Shown here one piece after another: positions 50,042 to 61,008 of a stretch of 64,000 nucleotides of DNA. Numbering within the stretch: the first letter of the stretch is position 1; every line of letters begins with the position of its first letter. Under the pieces are notes generated by a model. That model did no database searches, was not told where the DNA came from, and was given only the letters and a program-made list of their open reading frames with translations. The stretch spans positions 46,886,001-46,950,000 of the forward strand of contig CP141127.1 in the NCBI GenBank assembly GCA_035236585.1. Direction: 5' to 3'. Both the position numbers and the translations under genes were made by a program. This DNA is from Warburgia ugandensis (taxonomy: Eukaryota; Streptophyta; Magnoliopsida; Canellales; Canellaceae).

Positions 50042-52252
50042 GGAGAATCACCGAAAAACTGAAGCTCTAGTGACTTATATTATCAGGAGTGGATTTTCTG
50101 GCTTTTTCTGCAGAGATCTAGAATTTCTTCTTCCAGGTAGGTGCACTTGCACCCCTCTTTCATTTCCAGTAGGTTAGTCTGGTTTTCCAGCAAGGATGGG
50201 AGCTCCCTAGCCGTTGATCTGTCGAAGACGATGGATCCGGCACTGAGGGTTGAGATCCCATCGATCCACAGCTCAGATGTAACTTCTAAGCCGATGGATG
50301 GATTCCTGGGGCCCAAAAACCCCAGGATGTGAAATCTGAGCACTTAGTTTTACTGGATGGAGGAGATTCAGCCACAGGCGATTCGACGATCCAAATTAGA
50401 CCGTCTCGCCTGTAGTCGGTTACCTCTGCCAGGCCACCTAGGATCGACGGTAAAAGGTGCGGGACGCGGGTCGCCCCATACTTGTAACCCAGATCTGATC
50501 TGGGCCATCTATTCTGTTAAGTGAAAATCTTATTTCTTCAATTCAGAGCTTGATATAGCTCTGATTTCAGATCTGAAAAATGCTATGGACTCATCATTTA
50601 GAATGTACTGAACTTATTAGATCCATGTTTTAATTTGTATTTACATAAGTTATTTAGTAAATCCAGTACCCATGATCTTAGATCATGGACCAAATGACTT
50701 TAAAAGACAAATCTAAACTGATGGATGTCTTCAGAGACCCCCTAAAAGGATCATGTTAATAATCAGATTTTTATTCCTATATATGAAGGAATTGATCAAA
50801 AACTGTAAAGATGAAATTCAGCCCTCAAAACAGGCTGAAGTCTAAAAATCTTAATTATGACTTTAATTGAACTCAAAATTTAGATCATAAACTTTCATTG
50901 GAATCATATTTATGTTACTAATCCACTGAAAATATTAGATCTTACTTTTAATTTATATTTACATGATCTATTCAGTACCATCCGTGCCATTGATCTTGGA
51001 TCATGACCAAGATGACCTCAAGATCATGGCCAAAACCGTAGGAAACATGTTCTTAGTAGAAATTATATGTCTCTAGATCAGTAAAAGGGATCCCAAACAG
51101 TAAGGTGAAATTCAGCCCTTAAAATACGCTGAAATCTTAAAATCACAATTTTGATCTCAATTAAGATCCAAATTGAGATCTGAAAGTTTTTATGGATTCC
51201 GTGTGATAATTATAATGGACTGAACCTATAAATTTTTTATTTTAATTAATTACATTTTCTATAATTAATTAGATAAGTAACTAACATCCTTGATCTACAA
51301 GATCTAGGATGATCAGACCACTAATACCTTGGTGGATGATAATTTTATAACATAATAAACAAAATAAGTAGCTTAAACGGAATTAATTGGGCAGATCTTA
51401 AGAGATCTAGCCTTAAGAGTTACTAAAATCCCTAAAAATGAATAGTACCTCCAAGATCAAGATGATCTAGGATGATTGGACAATATGGATGTATTTTGAA
51501 GATTATCTTGAGATAAGATCATAGGGATTTAATGAATGGATGATGAGGATTTGGGCTAGATCAAGATCTATGCCCTTAAATAGTATAAAGAAACTTAAGA
51601 TCTCCTTGATTGGGTAGATCAAGGAAGATCAAATCAATGGATGAGATAAATCAATGAATTAATAATAAAATAACATCAATGTAAAATGTTGGATCTAAAA
51701 TAAAATGATGGATCAAGATCTAAACCCTAAAGAAATGAAAAATGACTACGGATCAATTAAGACCCTTGGATCATGATAGCATGTTAGATTGCTATTTGGA
51801 TTATTGAACATTATTGTCTTTCATTTCTTAGTTGAGTCACTAATAGAATTGATTATTTAATTGTTTATTTATTCTTTAAATTTATGCTTTAATGCTTAAG
51901 TAATGAAAATTTCATTGAAATTGTCATCAAAAGGCAGTCACATGGAATGTATGACATGGACTTTATGATAGTAAGGACCATAGTTAGTAGGATAATATAA
52001 GGAATATAAATTCCTTGGTCCAACTTAGGAGAATGATAAATCTCCATGAATGACATTTTAATTCATGGATTTAATTAAAATCAATTAGAAAGAATACTTA
52101 GGGTTAAATGCTCATAGGAACCTTATGAAAGGTTGAGTTAGGGTCGAGCTAGTGAATGATGGACATAATGGTGAAAGGGGTTATCTAATAGAGCCACGCT
52201 CTCCCCACACCTTCTGTTGACATTTGTGAGGTCTAAACGTCTCCTTACATGA
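50042..52252. repeat. Tandem duplication unit 1 inside the large LTR
   Basis: It starts GGAGAATCAC and ends TTACATGA. It aligns with 52253-57396 once the nested LTR is removed. It keeps the unoccupied site GACCGTCTCGCC (50399-50410) matching the insertion point in unit 2. Noncoding; the ~86- and ~102-codon frames on the minus strand are fortuitous and appear in both units only because the units are copies. Confidence 0.9.
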
Positions 52253-53514
52253 GGAGAATCACTAGAAAACTGAAGCTCCGGCAACCTATATTATCAGGAG
52301 TGGATTTTCTAGTTTTTCCAGCATAGATCCGGAATATCTTCTTCCAAGTAGGTGCACTTGCACCCCTCTTCATTTCCAGTAGGTTAGTCTGGTTTTCCGG
52401 TAAGGATGGGAGCTCCCCAGCCGTTGATCCATCGGAGACGATGGATTCAGCACTGAGGGTTGAGATCTCATCGATCCACAACTCAGATTTAACTTCTGAG
52501 CTAATGGATGGATTCCTAGGGCCCAAAAACCCTAGGATGTTAAATCTGAGCACTTGGTTTTATTGGATGGAGGAGATCCAGTCATAGGCGATACGACGGT
52601 CCAGATCAGACCATCTTTGTGACGACCCGGGTTTTCTCATGCATTTTTAAATGCAATATCTAATTCCTAAGGCGGGATGCATCCCTATTTGAAAACCATT
52701 TTATAAAAACCATGCAATGCAGTGGAAAATCTTTAGTTTTAAACTCATTTTGAAAATCCCAAGTGTCATTTGCCTTCACAACAATCAAAGTAGTTTTTGA
52801 AAACCTTCAGAAATCATAAATGTTTTTCCCCAGGTCTATCTAATCACAGCACATAGCCCAACTGTAAATAAATACAAATACATGTCCAAAGGGTAGAGAG
52901 TTTACTCACAAGTATAGTTGTCTCCTTTGTTTATGCACTTGCTCGTAGCACTAATATCTCCTGAGGCGTCTTCTATTTGTAAGTGGAACTATCCTGAAAA
53001 ATGTTAAGAATAGGGTGAGTATATACTATACTCAGTAGGAGTCTATCACTACTAGTTTTACAATGCATGCTACGTTTAAAATCATATGCTCTTTAAAACA
53101 TGTGCATGTTCGAACAATCATGGTCAATATCGATATCAAAAACCATTGTCAAATTGGAATACTGACGACTTAAAGAAATAGCATAATCCAAGTCGAAAGT
53201 ATCATATATCATAAACATAATGATATGCATAATATGCTCAACTAAATCCAACTCATGGATATCTAGTATGGTCGACCAACCTCATGTCATGCCATATGCA
53301 ATGCAAATAAATCCTCAAACCATAGGGTCCAACTATGCCCACGACTTCACCGCCGTGTGGTCCCTGGGTACCTAGGGAAACAGGGTCATATGCCTCCACG
53401 GGACATATGACACTTATTCATCGTAAGTCATGCAATTTATGCAATCAGTTGCAAAACATGCATGCAATGCATAAAATCTGCTCATGCTAGTATTGCATTC
53501 AAAGTCATAACCTT

Positions 53515-53594
53515 GCCTAGAAGCTTGACAGCCTAGAAGCCTGCCAGCCTAGAAGCCTAATAGCTTAGAAGCCTGCTAGCCTAGAAGCATGTCA
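53515..53594. repeat. 16-bp minisatellite, five copies
   Basis: Five consecutive copies of GCCTAGAAGCCTGCCA with one to four differences each. It lies within a segment private to this solo LTR. Confidence 0.9.
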
Positions 53595-55076
53595 GCTCTC
53601 TCTGGCCTGCCCTCATCGGCCCGCCCTCATTAGCCCACCGTCATCGGCCAAGGCTACACTTATCATGCAATCTATGCAAGTAGCACATGTCTTGGTAATA
53701 TATGCACAATGTATTTTTCAAAACTTGTCCTCTTTGGGTCGCTCACAACTGCCTACCCAGCGTCTTTTGGGCACTCCAGCGTCTTTGGGTAACCCTCAAG
53801 GACATGCAATTTTTCAAGAACTCAATACTCACAAATCATGCAATATATGCAATTGTTTGCAAAACATGCATATGCATAATGTATTTGTCATAAGCATGCT
53901 GAATTCATTTATAAAATTAAGTCATGCTAAACAAGTCATGTAACTTATACTTAAAACATGCATTCAAAACAATCATGGGCTCTTTTTAAAAGTCTAGTAG
54001 TGATAGAGCACCTACCTCAAAGTCTCCTAGAGTCGCGTCCTTTATCACTCAACCTGTCCCTGGGTCTTTTTTATAAACTCCTGGGTATGAATGGATATAA
54101 GGAGTCCTTATTAATTTCAATCCATTTAGACATTAGATTGCTAGCTTTGCCTATTGGGGTCCATGGTCCTTGCCTAATTCATTGTCAGGCTGGATCCTAT
54201 GATGTGGATCTACTATTCCATGGTAAACTCTATAAATTGTCCTCTAATCCTAACTTTAAAGTCTCATTAGGTCCCCGTGTCCCAGGACACTCGTGCATCC
54301 TGGTTGAACTGCGACCCCCTCACGTGCGTGCGCGCCTAAAGGCCGTGCCAGGGACCGCATTTTGCACGTGCACATGCAAGCTCAAGCGATGCGCTATGAC
54401 GCGCATCCTGGATGGCATTGCATGGACTCACCTTTGGTGTAGCATGGCACGTCTCAACTCCCAGGGCACCCCGTGCATCTTGGTCAAGCCAGGACCCGTG
54501 CCCCATGTCGCACGCTCACCCGAAGGCCGCACCTAGGGACAGTGTACTCACTGTCGTACACCTGGAACCGTCCCAAGGACCCTGTCCCAGGCGCAGGTGA
54601 AGCATGGCGTCCCTAGGACACCTTGTTCGTGCAGGGCCGGTCCAAGCCAGCTTGGAGCATTTTTTGGCCAGGAACCTAGCTGGAAAATGGCAGGGAAAGG
54701 AGGATGCCTGGTTCCGTTTATGGCCGACCAGAATCGGCTTTGTCTTCTTCGACTGGAAAAACCGGCTGGGGAAGGACCAGATCAGGCATGGATCCGGTCT
54801 GGGAAAAGCAAAACAAAGAGGAAAAGGTAAGAATGGCTTACCTGTAGCCTCGGAACGCCCTCTTTCCCCGGTGGGTGTGCCTGCTCGCCAGAAAACTCGA
54901 ACAAGGGGGGGAAACCCCATTGCCAGACCGGAAAGGAAAAAGGGAATGGGATAATGGCCGGCCCGACTAGGGCCTGGCCGTTGCCAGAATTTGTAGAGAG
55001 ATGGGTTTCCGATTTTTCCAGAAACCCCAGTCTCAAACGACTAGAGAAACGTGATTTTGAAGAGGGGGAGATGGGG

Positions 55077-55085
55077 TATTTATAG
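55077..55085 (-). promoter_or_regulatory. Retrotransposon TATA box (solo LTR)
   Basis: The minus strand reads CTATAAATA at the same place as the TATA boxes in the sister LTRs. Confidence 0.6.
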
Positions 55086-57396
55086 GGGAAAGAAGGCGGT
55101 GCCCCTCAATGGCGGTGCCGCCATTCCCCTGGTGTTTTCTGGAGAAATCATGAAAGGAGGGTTTCTGGAGAGATCTGGAGGTGGAAGATGACAGGGGGTG
55201 CCGTTATCAAAATGCCCCCTGCGTTTTTCGTCTTTTTCGTTTTTCTGTTTAAATTCCAAAACTGCCCCTGATCTTTAAACGGCCGTAACTTCTTCATACG
55301 AACTCCGTTTTTGGCGTTCTTTGAGGCGTTCAATTCCATTTTTCAAGTAGAATCTAATGGTACAACTTTCCTTACAAATTCCTTCATTTACTATTTTCAA
55401 TAAAGTGAAACATTTAACTCAGTTCATTTCCTATAGAATGTCCAATTTTTGTTAAAAATAGCATAAATTGCTCGGGTGTTATAGTCTCCCATGTTGCTGG
55501 TTACCTCTGCCCAGCCACCTGGGATAGATGGTAGCAGGCGCGGGATGCGGGTCGCCTCGTACCTGTAACCCAGATCTGATCTGGGTCATCTATTCTGTTA
55601 ACTAAAAATCTTATTTCTTCAATTCAAAGCTTGATATAGCTCTGATTTTAGATCTGAAAAATGCTATGGACTCCTTGTATGATTTAGAATGTACTGAACT
55701 TATTAGATCCATGTTTTAATTTGTATTTACATAAGTTATTTAGTAAAATCAGTACCCATGATCTTAGATCATGGACCAGATGACTTTAAAAGACAAATCT
55801 GAACTGATGGATGTCTTCATAGACCCCCTAAAATGGATCATGTTTAGAGTCAGATTTTTATTCCTATATATGAAGGAATTAATCAAAAACTTTAAAGATG
55901 AAATTCAGCCCTTAAAACGGGCTGAAATCTTAAAATCTTAATTATGACTTTAATTGCGCTCCAAAAATAGATAAAAAAAATTTCATTGGAATTATATTTA
56001 TGTTACTAATCCAGTGAAAATATTAGTCTTGTTTTGAATTTACATTTACGTGATCTATTCAGTACCATCCGTGCCATTGATCTTAGATCATGGCCAAGAT
56101 GATCTCAAACATGAAATCTGAACCGATAGATGTATTCAGAAGGTCGCAAAACCTTAGAAAACATATTCTTAGTAGAAATTATATGTCTCTAGATCAATAA
56201 AATGGATCCTAAACAGTAAGGTGAAATTCAGCCCTTAAAACAAGCTGAAATCTTTAAATCACAATTTCGATCTCAATTAAGATCCAAATTGAGATCGAAA
56301 AGTTTTGATGGATTCCTTATGATAAGTAGAATGGACTGAACCTATAAAATTATGATTTTAATTAATTATATTTTCTGTAATTAAGTAGATAAATAACTAA
56401 CATCCTTGATCTACAAGATCTAGGATGATCAGACTACTAATACCTTGGTGGATGATGGTTTTATAACATAATAAATAAAATAAGTGGCTTAAACAGAATT
56501 AATTGGGCAGATCTTAAGAGATCTAGACTTAAGAGTTACTAAAATCCCTAAAAATGAATAGTACCTCCAAGATCAAGATGATCCAGGATGATTGGACAGT
56601 ATGGATGTATTTTGAAGATTATCTTGAGATAAGATCATAGGGATTTAATGAATGGATGATGAGGATTTGGGCTAGATTAAGATCTATGCCCTTAAATAGT
56701 ATAAAGAAACTTAAGATCTCCTTGATTGGGTAGATCAAGGAAGATCAAATCAATGGATGAGATAAATCAATGAATTAATAATAAAATAACATCAATGTAA
56801 AATGTTGGATCTAAAATAAAATGATGGATCAAGATCTAAACCCTAAAGAAATGAAAAATGACTATAGATCAATTAAGACCCTTGGATCATGATAGCATGT
56901 TAGATTGCTATTTGGATTATTGAACATTATTGTCTTTCATTTCTTAGTTGAGTTACTAATAGAATTGATTATTTAATTGTTTAGTTAATTGTTTATTTAT
57001 TCTTTAAATTTATGCTTTAATGCTTAAGTAATGAAAATTTCATTGAAATTGTAATTAAATGAAATTGGAAAGAAAAGGCATTCACATGGAATGTATGACA
57101 TGGACTTTATGATAGTAAGGACCATAGTTAGTAGGATAATATAAGAAATATAAATTCCTTGGTCTAGCTTAGGAGAATAATAAATCTCCATGAATGACAT
57201 TTTAATTCATCGATTTAATTAAAATCAGTTAAAAAGAATACTTAGGGTTAAATGCTCATAGGAACCTTATGAAAGGTTGTGTTAGTGTCAAGCTAGTGAA
57301 TGATGGACATAATGGTTAAGGGGGTTATTTAATAGAGCCACGCTCTCCCTCCACCTTCCGTTGATGTTTGTGAGGTCTAAACACCTCCTTACATGA

Positions 57397-59403
57397 GGAT
57401 TGAAGTAGCCATTTTGTGTTCAACCATTCAACTAGTAAGCCTTAGCCAATTTGACATAAGAGGAGGAATATAGACTTAGAATGAAATAAACTACCCTCAA
57501 CCATTAAAACATTAAATGGTTGAGTAATAATAATAAAGAGCATAAAAGGTTAGTAAATCATCTAACCCTAATAAAAATGGTAAGCAAGATAAGGATGATC
57601 AAAGAAGATCCCCAGGATCTTAAATGATCAAGAACAATAAGAATACTAATGAAGTATTATATTGTGTATGTATAGTGTGTATAGAAGAACATAGATAGAA
57701 AATCCAAACCCTTGATCAAACTTGATTCAAGGAAAATTAGGGTATCACTTATAAGGATACATACAAGTATGGATAAATAACTTGAAATGTATGGTGTGAC
57801 AGATGTATGAATACAAATTAGGATGAGCAATGTGGAGGAATACCACTTAAGGATATACGAATCAAGACCTGATACTACTTTGAGGTAGGTGGATATACAA
57901 AGATATATTGGAAATTCATGTGTATACATACGTGATTATCTGTCTCGTAGTATAGACCTTCATTGTATGAGTATGCTTAGTACCTTACCATAGTCATGAT
58001 CCAAATAAGTGATCCAAAACATATGATCCAAATGAGAAATTTCTATGATCCAACTAAATGAATATGTTAAGTGATCTAAAATATATATATGATCCAACTA
58101 AAGGATGAAATTAGAGGATTTACTAAATGATATAACCTCAGAATTTAAGTTATTTGATCTAATATGATGATCAAACTTAATGAGGTGATAGGGATGAGAT
58201 ATGAAACTAAGAATACCCTAAGGATAGGGTGTAGAAAATATTCCAGCCTTAGTTAAATAGACACATTGTCTGATATGTACAAGTATGGAGGCTTGTGTAT
58301 TTTGATTTAGACAGGGATAGACACTTGGGATGCTATGCTATGGAAGTTATGAGGATTTGGCCACCCACTTCCTGAAATTTATATGATGGATACCATGCCC
58401 ATAGAGAGGCTAAATGTTGGGTGGGGCAATAATGGGAAGGCCTCACTGTAATAGCTATGGTCCACCCCATGAGGACATGGATTGATTATTCCACGCTTGG
58501 TATCGGTGGAAGATTATACGATTATCCGGGTGCGCTGTATGGATTGAGACTGTGAGCATATTAGTCCTAATGTATTTTGCATTATGATGCACATATTATA
58601 GGCATAGTATGATGCCATGGCATAATGATATGCTATTATATGAGTTCCTAGAATGAAAACCCCTATATGTGAATTGGCTAGGTATTACTCTCCTAAATGG
58701 AAGTATAGCCAGGGGAAGGAACAAGTTTTGAGTAATCTTCAATATATTAACTAATTTGTCATGTACTACATAAATAATGTATATCCTCTATATATATATG
58801 AGTATGAGATGACTCATGAGGGCTTAATGACTGAGGTAAGTATCCTTGTATTGATGATGTCGTATATTTTTATGTCCCCTACCAAGCATAGCTTGTTGAG
58901 GTATTATACATGTTTTCATGTTTACAATACCTCAGGCACAGAGAAGGAGGGAAAGAAGCTCAAGGCCATAAAGGACCTAAGGGATTGAAGCTTGAAGATC
59001 TAGGAGCAAGACAATAGAAGATTTGAAGAAAATAAGAAAATCAAAGTATGTATCTGAAGATATATAATTTTTCCTTATTTGAGAGTGTGTTGTATTGAGT
59101 GTTTGTAATGTAAGGTGAGGTTTGAATTTTGGATTATGTAATTTTGGACAATGGATTGTAACCTAATACAGGGTTGTCTAAGAGTGAACCACTGGATGAA
59201 TCCTGGTATTCAATAAAATTTTATTTCATATGAAATGGTTATGTGTATTATGTATTTTCCAGTGAGACTTGGGTTCTGTTCAAAATGAATTTAAATGAAA
59301 AGAATTTCCACTGCATTGTTTGCGAATTTTTTTTACACATTTAAGGGCCCTCCCTTTGAACGAATGTATTATAAAATGTGTTTCAAAAACCCGAGTCGTC
59401 ACA
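57397..59403 (+). repeat. Right-hand part of the large family-2 LTR
   Basis: 58300-58560 is the inverse of the 25745-25860 type block, including GCCACCCAC, which shows this LTR lies opposite in orientation to the 24480 solo LTR. It carries the inverted hairpin and ends GTCGTCACA. Reading frames at 57657-57929 and 58761-58988 are not genes. Confidence 0.7.
58897..58934. repeat. Hairpin of family 2, inverted copy
   Basis: TGAGGTATTATACATG and CATGTTTACAATACCTCA form a long stem with one or two mismatches. It is preceded by CCCCTACCAAGCATAGCTTG, the exact inverse of the block that follows the two other family-2 hairpins. Confidence 0.85.
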
Positions 59404-60139
59404 ATATGCAGGGCACCTTTAGATGGTGGTCGCTGCAGGGCTGCCAAGGGGGCTTCATAGGGGAGGTGAAGAGAAGGTTGAGGGGGGGGGGGGTTGTTCA
59501 TAGGAAGGAGCCATAAGGAGAGGGTCGTAGGGAGGAGGTAAGGGGAAGGGGGATGTACCTTAATTAACTAGCATAAAGTTTCTAATGTGGCGCGACATGG
59601 TCAATGGATAGAGAGATTGTAAAGGGCACAACTATAGATGATAGAGATTGAGAAGCAAATGGTGGGATGAAAAAATTTGATCCTATGTACGTTGGATTTT
59701 TCAAGTCATTTGAAAAAAACAACTTCAAAAAATCTCTTTTCAAATGACTTTAAAAATATTTGTTTTTAAAGTTGCTTTTTCAAATGACTTTATAAATCTC
59801 TATTTTTAAAGTAATTTTTTTAGACTACTTTAAAAGCTATGATTTTTGAATTAATTTTTTTCAAAAAAATTTAAAAAAAGCATTAAAATCTAATATATTT
59901 TTTACTTCAAATATATTTTATCTCACTTTACAATCTCTTATTTAAATACAATGAAACCAATTTTTCTTATCATAGTCAGCATTGATTCACGCATTATCTA
60001 CATAATAAATATAATAATATGCAAAAGAATTTACTTTTTAAATAAATCTTCAATTGCATATATTATATATATGTATATAATGTCATGTGTATAGTATTCG
60101 TTTCATTTCAATCCTCATAACACATGATAAAAGAGCTAA
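59404..60139 (-). repeat. Upstream remainder of the second CACTA copy
   Basis: A G-rich + strand (Pro-rich on minus) continues the block cut by the large LTR. It is followed by subterminal-type CAAATGACTTTAAAAATA motifs in both orientations (59690-59845) and then AT-rich sequence with no terminal repeat that I can find. A run of about a dozen G residues lies near 59482. Confidence 0.5.
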
Positions 60140-61008
60140 CACTACTACACTAGGCTTTTAAAGTTAGCGTAAAGAAGTTGCTATATTGACCACTAACTTC
60201 GTAAATATTTTATGAGTTAGTTAGAAATAAATGACTTAAAAAATGTAAACTTAAGAAGTCGTTTAATTATAAACATCAAAAGTCAGGCCCGAAGAGGAAA
60301 TTTTTTGCAAGAAAGACTTTTAAAGTTAATAACTTTTGAAGTTGTTTGGGCTAAGTGACTTTAAAAGTCAATAACTTTTGAAGTCGTTTAGGCTAAGCAA
60401 CTTCCAAAGTATACCAACAAATTTGGGGCATAGATTATTGTACATTAGAATGGACTTTTAATGTCTTTTGACTCTAAATGACTTCAAATGTCAATAAATT
60501 TTGAAGTCATTTAGTCATAAACGACTTTAAAATTTGATTGCTTTTGAAGTTGCTTGAGTCAAACGACTTTAAAAGTTCATTCTTGCGTATACTTTTGAAG
60601 TTGTTTAGTACTAAATGACTTCAAGAATTACTATTTTTTAAAGTTGTTTAGCACTAAACAACTTCAAAAGTTATTATTTTTTAAAGTTGTTTACTACTAA
60701 AAAACTTCTAAAGTCCTTGTTCATTTATAAATAGCTAACCACATATCATTTTTTCTTGTATCCTCTTCTTCTCAAAAGTGGCATGTTGGCTTCCTCCTCT
60801 GAACCTTATGCTTCTCTCTTTCTCCTTCTTGCTTTCCATTTTGGATATTTGATTGTTTGTGTCATGAAAAAAACTATAAGCAAACCATAACTTCTTTTGA
60901 TAATGAATGACTTTCTTGTTACTAACTCTCTATTTTCATTTTGTAGATCATGTGGGTTTTCTCACTATAGATGATGGAGTTAAGAAGTGTGTTAGATCAC
61001 CCTAATTT
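60140..61008 (+). mobile_element. Third CACTA copy, 5' end only
   Basis: It begins with an undamaged terminal repeat CACTACTACACTAGGC and TTTTAAAG. A subterminal array (60150-60715) and a leader homologous to 5316-5620 follow. The sequence is cut at about 61008, before TNP2, and joins duplicated sequence that is in the opposite orientation with respect to CACTA. Confidence 0.85.
60726..60734 (+). promoter_or_regulatory. TATA box of the third CACTA copy
   Basis: TATAAATAG just inside the subterminal array, at the same place as 5307-5315. Confidence 0.65.

Larger units (their letters stand above)
52618..55483 (-). mobile_element. Solo LTR, family 1, with decayed target duplication
   Basis: The left edge is TGTGACGACCCGGG; the right edge CGGGTGTTATA stands where the family has CGGGCATTACA. 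The right flank is GTCTC and the left flank ATCTT, a pair of transitions apart; unit 1 has the empty site GTCTC. It has the hairpin at 53017-53033 and a minus-strand TATA box at 55077-55085. Between 53415 and 53700 it holds sequence absent from sister LTRs, including a 16-bp minisatellite. Confidence 0.88.
52253..57396. repeat. Tandem duplication unit 2 inside the large LTR, carrying a nested solo LTR
   Basis: Starts at GGAGAATCACTAG and ends ACATGA at 57396, followed by GGATTG. It contains 2.27 kb of its own sequence plus the solo LTR at 52618-55483. The two units differ by scattered substitutions and small indels. Confidence 0.9.
46999..59403 (+). mobile_element. Long family-2 solo LTR containing nested insertions and a tandem duplication
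   Basis: The left edge TGTAAC (46999-47004) continues after the nested solo LTR as ACCCCAAATTTTTTTT (49288 on). The right edge is CCGAGTCGTCACA at 59403. The flanks are GTATG (46994-46998) and ATATG (59404-59408), one transition apart. Removing two nested solo LTRs and one 2.2-kb duplicate leaves about 5 kb, close to the 4.2-kb family-2 solo LTR. No primer site, pol remnant or partner LTR is seen. It lies in the second CACTA copy. Confidence 0.72.

Noticed and set aside
50083-50343. Similar minus-strand frames at 50083-50343 and 52245-52553
   Set aside because: Apparent protein conservation comes from the tandem duplication of the LTR; the C-terminal ends differ by frameshift.
53515-53594. 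Short direct repeats that might suggest a CRISPR-like array
   Set aside because: Sixteen-base head-to-tail units with no unique spacers, in plant retrotransposon sequence: a minisatellite.
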